From positions 17,336,496 through 17,400,495 of the forward strand of contig OZ024936.1 of the NCBI GenBank assembly GCA_964017235.1: a DNA stretch of 64,000 bases, read 5' to 3'. Origin of the DNA: Sabellastarte sp. h YS-2021. Lineage: Eukaryota > Annelida > Polychaeta > Sabellida > Sabellidae. This document shows, one piece after another, positions 21,901-33,900 of this stretch; positions within the stretch are counted from its first letter, which is position 1, and every line of letters starts with the position of its first letter. The notes under the pieces were generated by a model that had not been told where the DNA came from, ran no database searches, and was given only the letters and a program-made list of their open reading frames with translations. A program made the translations under genes and the position numbers.

Positions 21901-24900
21901 AATCAAGTAGTAGCAGGGTTATTGGTTTGGGGTTTTAGGGATATTGATATATGGTTTAGGTGTATAATGCCGTGGTGTGACATTCATGGGACCTTTTACT
22001 AAGGCTTTGGGAAGTTCACACTTGGTTGGCATATTGTTTAAGGTGTGTATTTGTACAGTGTCATGGTGTAACCTCAGTCTTTTTCTTTGACCTTGCCAAA
22101 ATGATCTTGACTGTGTTTGTATAAAAATGGCTTCTCACGCAGGTTACTTCTTCGCCTGATATATTCAGCTGTGCTTTGACCTAATGATGTCTTTGATGCT
22201 CTATCTCTAATTATTTTTATTGCATAAAATAGCCTTATCTTATCTCACAAATGCTGATTTGGTTTTGTGGAGGCAAAACACGACGACGGACAAGAATATT
22301 TTAAAAATTATTCTTGTTCGAAAGGTAACCCCCATAGTTAGTGTTTGTCTGCGCTAGTACATGCATGCGTAAAGCTCATTGTCAGGATAATATTGTCAAG
22401 AGAACGTTATTTAATTTGTGGTCCCCTATGAAAACAAACTTGTGAGGGGAGGTAAGGTGGGTCTTATCCTTTTTCAAAAAGTTAAATCATAATAAAATTA
22501 TTACAACCTGTTATTTTTTTCTGCCAGTTACCCTAAATTACATAGAGTTAACCTGGGAGCTAGGTACTTCCTGTTGCAATGACATTGTGCAGATGAAAAA
22601 GACAGGAAGTAAGAATACAAGATATGATGTTGTATGGTTTTCTCATGTTTATGCCCATACAGAAAAGAAGATGCCACCATAGAATTACCTCCCTTTGAAG
22701 CAGCCACTTCTGGTGACATTCGCTTCCAGTTCAAAACTACACAGGAAGAAGGAATATTTCTACAGAACACTGGCGCATTTCACTTTATAGAGGTGAAACT
22801 CGTCTGTAAGTCACATTGGTTAACCTCCTTAATCTTCAACTATTTCCTGTCACTTTATAGAGGTGAAACTGTAAAATGTATTGAATAAATTTCACAATTA
22901 AATGCATTAAATATCATTACCTTAACACAGCATCTGTTCCTGTTCAAATATTTAATTTCACTTTATATAGTTGGAGCTGTTTTGTGAAAATTATTGAATA
23001 AATCCCATGATTAAATTTAACAATGCTGTTCTCCTTGCAATACAGTACATTGCATATTGTTGAAGCATTTCATTTTAGAGGTTTCAGTTTCACTTGACAG
23101 ATCTAAATAGCTTGAGAAAATGATACATTGGCTGACTTTTACCTTTGTGATTCTACACCAACTGAAAAGTACAGTCTTCCTTATCCATTTTTGATAGCAT
23201 AGAATAAAAAAAATAATTAAAAATCTACCCTGGGGCCCTTGTCCAATTTGCCACTTATGATCAGGACAACAATTTAGAAAGCCAAATGTTCAAAATATGA
23301 GGGTAATCGGTGATTTTCTTTTCACCCACTACATCCAGTTATGCACTTGACTGTCGCAACCTGCTGGTTTGCAAATACATAACTTCACACTCTCAAACTC
23401 ATGTCTACTCTTCCTAAATTTATATTTTGTCACTGTACCTCTTCAGTGTTATGAACATTTTTAATATCTTTGTCACAAAATATAGAGGTCATTATGGAAC
23501 CTGTATCATCCTAGAGCACACTATACAAATATTCCATTTAATATTTATAGGATCTATTCAAGTATTTATCTTCCGTACACTTAGATGATTTCTTCTTCAA
23601 ATCATTTCAGTTGGTAACAGCATCCATTTCCGGTTCGAGGTGGGTAATGGTATCCAGACGTTGGAGTTGACCACGGCGTACCCTCTGAACGATGACGACT
23701 GGCACACCGTGCATATTGAGAGGAACAGAAAACAGGCAATGTTAAAGGTGTGTTACAGATAAAATGGCAAGGAAGCTATACTGACATGTACTCTACTTGC
23801 AGACAACATCATTTTCTATATGGCCTCTGCCAAGGAAATATTAAATTCTAATGTGGCATGGTTGGGTCTGCGATTCTGATTGGTCGAGAGCTATGGTAAA
23901 ATCCCTATATACATGTTGGCTGTTCCAATAATTGCAAGAATCATGGGTTAAACAGCATAAAAATAAAAATAAAAAAAAAAAAAATATTCATAATTATTAA
24001 CGTTAAATGATTTTGTCATGTCAGAACAGGAGTAATCCTTTGGGGTTTATATAGCCTCAAACCATGGTAAAATTCTGTGTATACCATGGTTTGTCAGGGG
24101 TTATTGCTGGCAGGATTACATAAACACTACTGGTTGGATTGTCATGACAAAATTGAGAAGATGGGTTTTTTCTGATGTGATTCATGCGTCTCCCCTCACT
24201 AGCCTCTTTCAGAAAGCAGCTTGTAACCCACCTGCACACCAGTCTTAATCATCCCCTGGTGTTCTCTGTGGTGCTTGACCTCTTTTCGGTCCCTGGATAC
24301 TAAGATTTGTTGACTATTTTTAGTTCTGTTGCACCTCTTTGTAAAGGGGTGATTAAGTGCTATGAAAGTCGATTTAGAAGTAGAATTGGTCCAAGTTAGA
24401 TCCAATTAAATTTTGAGAGTGACAAATACCCTTCCATGGATACAAAAAATATGAAAGATCCTGATTTTCCCTGTTTAGTTATTATGAAAATCATATATTC
24501 CTTGCCCGATGTATGTTTTTAATCAGTATTTTGAAATTTTATGGAATTCTACACAGACATCATTGTCCTGTATTAGATAATCTATGAATTAAAATTGATG
24601 GGGAATATTGCTTTTGCTGGTTTTTCCTTATGTTAGCCCCAAATACTCAGTCCTAATGCATTGCATAAGTATATTAATGATACTGGGCTGTTATATAGTG
24701 CTGTCTCTATTATTATCTCAAAGCGCTTTACGCAGTATTACCCCAGCAAGTATAGCTAGCCTTGGTAACCATGCAAGGCACCAAAGCCGGTATCCCTTAT
24801 AGCTGGGTACCCATATTTTCCCCTGGGTGGAGAAAGGCACAGTCCAGGTTGACATCGTGCCCAAAAATGTTATCCCACATGAAACAGCTGGCATGCAGTG

Positions 24901-27900
24901 GGGATCGCACCCACAACCCTTGGATTATGAGTCCAACACCTACCAACTGAGCCACATAAATATGTGGTGGTCCCCCCTGACAATTCCTGGAAAATAATGT
25001 GGAACTGTGCTTGGCAACCTTGACTAAAGTAAGAAATCTAAAATTCGCCACATATCTGAAATTGGCCACATGTGGAAATACTAATAAATATAATGAATTG
25101 AGGTGAGACTTGTTGACTGTATAGTAAATCAAGTCTTTTGAAATGAAATATACCAAGATGAAGAAAAAGCCTCATTTCTTCATAGAATTAACTAGTGTTT
25201 TAGAGGTGGCGAATTTTACATTTCTGGCAAATTCTACATTTCTTACTGTATGTGTAGGTGTAGTTTTCTTGTGTCTACAAGATACCTCTGCTTGCTGACC
25301 TTCTATTTTTCTGTCTCTTTATAATTTTATAGCTTCAGGATGTCGGGGTAAGAATGAAAATACAGGTTTGGTCTCTTAACCATTTTTCCTACATTTAGAT
25401 TGACCAACAAGCAGCAGTGACTTTGGATGAGCCCATAGAGCAGGGCTTCCGCACCCTGGAACTGACCAGCCCCCTGGTGGTGGGGGCGGCTGTGGATTAC
25501 AAAGACGGCTATGTGGGCTGTCTCCGCGGGTTGCTTGTCAACGGAGAGGGGGCTGATCTTAGAGGAATGGTGGAACGTGGTCAGGTGACGTACGGCGTAT
25601 CTGCAGGTAAATGTTGGTGTTAAATGATTCCCCCCCCCCCCCCCCAAAAAAAAAAAAAAAAAAAAATTTGATATTGGTGACTTTAAACATGGTGGAACAA
25701 GATTAGGTTACCTGGTATGTCTGCAGCTGAAAAGTTCCATGTAAACATTCTGTTGAAATGGTTATAAATATGGCACATGTGTAAGTAATATGAAGTTAAT
25801 GCTTGGGTGAAACGGCAAGGACTTTTTGGGAATAAGACAGTACACACATATTCCATCTATACAATTCAAGAATACAAAACTTTGACAAAGTTTTAAAACA
25901 TGCTGAACATAGTATGAAAGCTACAATGTAATAAAAGCTACATAAGAATAAATTGTAAAGATCATCCAATGTGCAAAATCCACTGAACTCTGCAATTTGC
26001 TGTCATCTTGTGCATTTGTCTCCGTTGGCCATTTTTCACCCTGAGTCATACTTCTGGCAATATTCATACCTTTCAGGCTGTAATGCCCTTTCTGCAGCCA
26101 GTTATCTGTGTGGAGTATTGCTTAGACAACTAACATGTGCCCAAACCCCCCCACAATGCAACAATTTCCCTGACATATATCTTCGCTGTTTTGTTGTCTT
26201 TTTGCTTCTCTAGTTTCACAGTAAATATCCTTACTTTACAGGCTGTCACCCTAAGTGTGCAAGTAACCCGTGCCTGAACTCGGGAATCTGTGTGGAGTAC
26301 TACTCACATTACTGGTGTGACTGTGCTTACACCCCCTACAGAGGCTGGGTGTGTGGTAGAGGTGAGTGGATGAAGTCAATTCTTGCCTACTTCTTCATGC
26401 AAATCTTATTGTGTATTATGTAAGTGCTTATTTTTCTTTATAAGCTCGTGAAAGCATTAGAAGAACAAATTTTGTGGGAGCAGCAACTTGCCTGCTAATA
26501 AATTTTGCTCATTTTTGGGCTATCTTGTGGATGATACTTCATGAAAGCAGGTGAATAAGTGTCTAAATTTGGTGAAATATCTCGGTTTCAAGTGTGTATT
26601 TGGTGAATATGGAATTTATGAACTTAAAATTTCCCCGGAAGACATGTCCTGTCAATTACGGTCAACAGTTTCTATTTCTGTCGTATCAGTAACAAGTGTA
26701 CATAATGCCAGATTTCATTGGTTTCTAGACCTATAGTTTGAATGTTATACATTCACACTTAACAGGAATACAGGAGTGGATGCTAGTTTACATTATTATG
26801 TTTATCCTATGATTATTAGAGGTGGGAGTCAACCTGCAGGCTGACGACATGATTCGCTACGAATTTGACGACCAGTCGGGTGAAATAGCCACCGACGAAG
26901 AAACCATCATCATTGGGTTTTCTACACAGGAGAAACGTGGTATTCTCATGATGATCGTCAATGATGATAAGAGTGCTCCGGAATACATCACTGTGGAACT
27001 CAACAACAATGGTATGTCTGGTGTAAAAGAAACCAATGTAAATAATCATAAGTTCAATAACATAGCCAGGCCATACAAAGAAGGGTGATGCATTTGGAAA
27101 TGACCAACCACCTATCTGTGCAATCACCCATGATTTTTATCCCACCGCCCTGTCAGGTTATTGTTTTCATCCATGGTGTCCGGATTGGGCAGGCGGCGGG
27201 AAAAAGTTTGTCCGGGCTGTATCTCAGAAACCGTAAGGTGTAGGAAGTTGATACTTGGTAGGGACATTGGTTAAGGTGTGTAGGTGTCCAACATCATCGT
27301 CTGACCTTGATTTGAACTTTGACCTTGCCGTAGTCACCTTGTCCTTTAAAATCTTGTTGCACCTTTGGGTCTATCTTTTTATGCAGATTAAGCACTGTTA
27401 AAGTCATATTAGAATTCATTAAGAATTTTACTTTTGCAACTTCCCATTGTAACAGATGGAAATTCATCAAGTGAGCCACTGGCTTTGCTCCAACACCACA
27501 CATAAGCATTCATTGAATATATTGCCACTGTATGCATGGTAATATTCAAAACATCCAAACCATAATTCAGTCATGCCAGATGTAGATAAAGAGTGTCATA
27601 ATGTTCAGTTTACTGATTAATGCTGTCATCTTGTTATTGAATTTCTTGTTTTAATACTCCATCTTTAGAAACATTATCTTTCTGTTAGACATTATTTTCT
27701 CTATTTATACATTATTTGGACCTTTATACAACTGATCCTGAATATCCTGAACTTTGTACTGATACCCTAATTCTATATCTCATGGTGTTAACAATATCTC
27801 CCTAGGCTGTGGGGTAAGGGCATCTCTGATGCTATTTTTTTATTTATAATTTTCCTTATGTTAGTGGTTTTTGCATAATTTAGTTCCATAGGATTGTTTT

Positions 27901-30900
27901 GTTTACATCAGTAGCTTTTCGTTTGCAGTTGGTGTACACTAAAATTTAGGTAACTAGATTTCGGTTTCTTTGCTTGGAATACATGGTGTTTTCTTTTGTA
28001 TCCGCCCATTCCCGACTTTTGCAAATATTTGCTCATTTTGCCCATTGGCATTTCAGAGAGTGGCGACAATATACAAAACTGGGGTTCCCTTTCGAATCCT
28101 ACACCTTTACATTTACAGGAGTGTAGTTCCCTTTTAAGTGCTACATAATTAACATAGAACAAAAATCCACTTTAAAATCCTGCAGTTACAATATGGGATA
28201 CATTAAATCAATGCAAAACATCCATTTAAATGTTTTGCAATTTCTGCACTTTAGTCAGTATACAGTACAGTACTTTGCAGAAAGACAGGTCATAAAGTTC
28301 GATGAAACATCTAGAAAAAGAAGCATATTGACAGTATTTCTGTAAGTGAAAATCTAAATTAAAGCCAGTCAAATGTAGGGGTTTTACATCCATTTCAATA
28401 GCAAAGGTCAAATGAGTACATGGGTGAATCCAACTCATTTCCACGGACTTCATTTGATCCCTTGACAACTCTTGGGTTGCGAGCCAATGAAGTCATTTAG
28501 TACTACAAAATCTCTACAGTGTTTCTCCTTTTACTCCCCAGGTGGAGTTAAGGTTGCCCTGGATGTGGGGACAGGCTTTGGATGGCGGGAACTGAACACC
28601 CAGCTCCAAGACGTGGACCTGGCAAACAACCAGCAGCATGTGGTGGTGGTACATAGGTACAACAAGGGAAGGTGAGTACTAAATGTGTACAGGTGTACCT
28701 CGTGTTGAAGTAAAACACAGACAGGTGGGTTTAAGTGCCTGGTATAAGAGCAGCTGGGTAGTAAATATACACAGGTTAAAAATACTATACTGAGGTACAG
28801 CAAAGGCAGGTACAGGAGTACTAGAATAAAGAAACAACTAGGGCAGGTTGGTATTACGATATAAGGACATGCTAAGCACACAAAAAACAAGGACTGAAGT
28901 AAAGACACAAAGGTACAGTAAGGGTGGGTACTAGAAATATAGATACAACAAGGGGGTAGGTATTAAAATGTAAAAGTGTGGATAGTACTAGGTCCGTTGT
29001 GTATTTATACATTAGGTACAGCAAGGACAGATAATCACTGCAGTAGAAGGGTATGTTGTGGTACAGTATAGGTATGTAAAGTGTAAGAGGTACAATAAGG
29101 GAATGAGGTACTTTACTATAGGTGTATCGAGTAAAGGATGGGTACTAAATCTAGTGAGTACAAAGTCAAAGTTGGGGTTTTACGTCCGATTCAACAGCCA
29201 GGGTCGTATTGGGACATGCCCTCAACATTGTCACTTATGGGAGTCAAATCCACACCTTTGACATAGGTGCTAAATTTGTAGGTACCTCTCTGTTACCTTT
29301 GTACACTTACTTTATTTAATTGGCAGGTCTTTGAGTATTGCTGTAGATGATTATCCAGTGGAGAGAAGTGACTGGAACATCCCGCCCTCAGCAGACACCC
29401 GACTGGACAACCCAAAGTATATCTACTTTGGCAAAAATGGTAAGCATTAGACTCACGATGTTGAGCCAACTCTGTGTAAAATGAAATGAATGAATAGACA
29501 AATCCACAGACTTGAGGATGCATCATATAGAGGATTGACACAAAAATGCTACTGAGAGTCATGCACTTAGAAAACACACAGAAACAACAGACAGTCAAAA
29601 CTACAGTGTACATCTAATAGTGTATTTAAAAACTTGCCAAACTAAAGCTCTCTGATTGCAATGTGATATCATGAATACCACATCAATATTGAGAGAAATG
29701 TATGGATGATCTGCTGAAATGAATATGTGGATGTAGAATCAGTATAATCAGTGGCTTGAAAAAAAACAGCCAGGAAACACCCGGATACATTCTCCTTAGT
29801 AATGCAGCTGACTGGTTAAGTAATAGGAGGGAAAATGCCTCAGAAATTCTCTGTTATAGAAAAGTTTGCCATAATACATATACCATGGATGTTTTTGACA
29901 ATATAATATGAGTCAATGATAAGGGATACCAGGGAGTACTATGTTCCTGGGTTTTTGGGCAAATATATTTTATGGTGGATAATAAAATACAGTTTTCATC
30001 AAGAATTTTGAAGACAAATTTAAAAAGAAGAAGTTTACAATGCCTAATTTGTGAATTGCTATTCAATATTTTTGACAGAAACTACCAAGGCTGGTGAGGG
30101 ATTCAAGGGTTGCTTGTTCCGAGCTCAGTTTGACAACATCTATCCACTGAAGAGAGTGTTCCAAGACCCACGACCCTGGTACATCAAACTCAAGCCAGAA
30201 GGTAATATTAACATTATCACAGTCATGTTGATGTCTTTTTATTTTGTACATTTTTTGTCAGATGCATGTTTTTTAGAGAAAAAAAGTGAATTTAAAAAAA
30301 AAACTTTCACAGTAGATACCCACAACACTTATAACATCAAAGTTGAGCTTGGCTTGCCAGTTTTCAGACGATTTTGCAGACTATCACTTTTATGTTAGGT
30401 CTGTTGGCACGGGTTCTGTTTGAATAATTAAATTTAGTGAGACCATACATATTTGGGGGTGGCAAAAGACCAAGTTTGATTTTATTTTTAAATTGTTATG
30501 CAGACCCTCAGCTGGTTAAATTTCTAAAATGCCATGGTTTTTATATCAAATGAAATTTACAGTGTTACCTTGTAACAATTTGAGCATGTCTTTACAATAT
30601 TTAAGTTCATATTGTCTATGAAGGCACAGCTATACCAATCTAATGGTGGATAGTGCCACTTTTCCTGTCCCAAGATTCTCTTCACAAATTATGCAAATGG
30701 TAATTATGTCCACCCCACTGGGGGGTGGACATATTATTTTTGCTTTTTCCGGCATCCGCCGTCCCACTTGGTTTCCAGACATTTTAGGCAACAGTTCTTA
30801 TCCTATCTTTACCAAATTTGGCATGCAGGTTTATTGGGTTAATAGCTTGTATGGGATTGCTTTTGGTGATGATAGCTCTATAGCTAACCGAGTAATAGCT

Positions 30901-33900
30901 ACTTTGCTACTTTTGAGTATCTCTTTGGTTTCCAGACATTTTAAGGAATGCTATTAAGCCTAGCTTTCTGAAATTTGGTATGGAGGTTCATTGGGTTAAT
31001 AGCTTGTATGGGATTGTTTTTGGGGGGAATTGCTTCATAGATGAGTGAGTAATTAATTAAATAAATGAGTAATTGGCTATTTTGAATACTGAAAAAGGCA
31101 AATGTGCTCATATCTCCTAAACCGTGCGAGATAGAGCGATTTCATCGAAATTTTCGACCCACTGGGTATCTAAGGAATGTACTCTTTGCAATTTTCAAAA
31201 AACTTTCCCCTCCCCAAAAATGGCGGCCATTTTGAATTTTCAAATTTTTGACAAAAATGGCAAAACACAAAATTGCTTCTATGTCCTTAACCGTGTGAGA
31301 TAGAGGGATTTCGTCGAAATTTTCGACCCCCAGGGTATCTAAGGAATGTAATCTTTGCAATTTTCAAAAAATTTTCCCCTCCCCAAAAATGGCGGCCATT
31401 TTGAATTTTCGAATTTTTGCCAAAAATGGCAAAACACAAATTTTCTTCTATCTCCTTAACCGTGCGAGATAGAGCGATTTCGTCGAAATTTTCAACCCAC
31501 AGGGTATCTAAAGAATGTACTCTTTGCAATTTTCAAAAAATTTTCCCCTCCCCAAAAATGGCGGCCATTTTGAATTTTCGAAATTTTGCCAAAATGGCAA
31601 AACACAAATTTGCTTCTATTTCCTTAACCGTGCGAGATAGAGCGATTTCGTCGAAATTTTCGACCCTCAGGGTATCTAAGGAATGTAATCTTTGCAATTT
31701 TCAAAAAATTTTCCCCTCCCCAAAAATGGCAGCCATTTTGAATTTTCGAAATTTTGCCAAAAATGGCAGAACACAAATTTTCTTCTATCTCCTTAACCAT
31801 GCGAGATAGAGCGATTTCGTCAAAATTTTCAACCCACAGGGTATCTAAAGAATGTACTCTTTGCAATTTTCAAAAAATTTTCCCCTCCCCAAAAATGGCG
31901 GCCATTTTGAATTTTCGAAATTTTGCCAAAATGGCAAAACACAAATTTTCTTCTATTTCCTTAACCATGCGAGATAGAGCGATTTCGTCAAAATTTTCAA
32001 CCCACAGGGTATCTAAAGAATGTACTCTTTGCAATTTTCAAAAAATTTTCCCCTCCCCAAAAATGGCGGCCATTTTGAATTTTCGAAATTTTGCCAAAAT
32101 GGCAAAACACAAATTTTCTTCTATTTCCTTAACCGTGCGAGATAGAGCGATTTCGTCGAAATTTTCGACCCACAGGGTATCTAAGGAATGTAATCTTTGC
32201 AATTTTCAAAAAAATTTCCCCTCCCCAAAAATGGCGGCCATTTTGAATTTTCGAAATTTTGCCAAAAATGGCAAAACACAAATTTTCTTCTATCTCCTTA
32301 ACCGTGCGAGATAGAGCGATTTCGTCGAAATTTTCAACCCACAGGGTATCTAAAGAATGTACTCTTTGCAATTTTCAAAAAATTTTCCCCTCCCCAAAAA
32401 TGGCGGCCATTTTGAATTTTCGAAATTTTGCCAAAAATGGCAAAACACAAATTTGCTTCTATTTCCTTAACCGTGCGAGATAGAGCGATTTCGTCGAAAT
32501 TTTCGACCCACAGGGTATCTAAGGAATGTAACCTTTGCAATTTTCAAAAAATTTTCCCCTCCCCAAAAATGGCAGCCATTTTGAATTTTCGAAATTTTGC
32601 CAAAAATGGCAGAACACAAATTTTCTTCTATCTCCTTAACCATGCGAGATAGAGCGATTTCGTCAAAATTTTCAACCCACAGGGTATCTAAAGAATGTAC
32701 TCTTTGCAATTTTCAAAAAATTTTCCCCTCCCCAAAAATGGCGGCCATTTTGAATTTTCGAAATTTTGCCAAAAATGGCAAAACACAAATTTGCTACTAT
32801 TTCCTTAACCGTGCGAGATAGAGCGATTTCGTCGAAATTTTCGACCCACAGGGTGTCTAAGGAATGTACTCTTTGCAATTTTCAAAAAATTTCCCCCTCC
32901 CCAAAAATGGCGGCCATTTTGAATTTTCGAATTTTTCCCAAAAATGGAAAAACACAAAATTGCTTCTATCTCCTTAACCATGTGAGATAGAGGGATTTCG
33001 TCGAAATTTTCGACCCACAGGGTATCTCAGCTATGTACTCTTGGCAATTTTCAAAAATTTTCCTCTTCTCACATATGGCGGCCATTTTGAATTTTCGAAT
33101 TTTTCCCCAAAATGGCAAAACACAAAATTGCTTCTATCTCCTTAACCGTACGAGATAAAGCGATTTCGTCGAAATTTTCGACCCACAGGGTATCTAAGAA
33201 ATGTACTCTTGGCAATTTTCAAAAAATTTTCCCCTCCCCACGTATGGCGGCCATTTTGAATTTTCGAATTTTTGCCAAAAATGGAAAAACACAAATTGGC
33301 CTTAACTGTGCAAAATATAGTTATTTCGTTGAAATTTTCGACCCATAGGGTATCTAAGAAATGTACTCTTGGCAATTTTCAAAAAATTTTCCTTTTCCCA
33401 AAAATGGCGGCCATTTTGAATTTTCAAATTTTTGCCAAAAATAGAAAAACAGAAATTTGCTTCTATCTTCTTAACCGTGCAAGATAGAGTGATTTTTCGT
33501 CAAAATTTTCGACCCAACCAATGCAAAAACGCATGAAGCTGAAATAATTTACATGTACACTAATAAATATTTAAGCATCATTGATATATTTTACAAATGA
33601 AACAGGGTCTTGTAAGACTACTGTACAATTTTGGCAAAAGGTTCATGGGGTGGACATTACACACGATAATGTGTGTTCTTCTATGCTATCCTCTTTCTAT
33701 TCATATGTCGCAGCTACTATCAACAGGGCATCCTATTTCTAGTTAAAACATTAGAAACAATCTAATGTCTTGGTAACTTGTCAGTTTGTCCCAAATACAT
33801 TGTTATATGTTACAACATCCATTTTACACCATTCAGCTGTCAAAATAATGTAAACAGAAACCATTCATTTGCAGTAGTTATTGAAGCAGTTACTATTTAT

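Noticed and set aside
24890..24964. tRNA gene on the minus strand
   Set aside because: Box A and box B-like segments are present, but the sequence continues into a SINE body and no proper acceptor stem closes.
31417..32540. Open frames up to 186 codons in the 169-bp array
   Set aside because: They are translations of the satellite, present on both strands, with no start context or homology.
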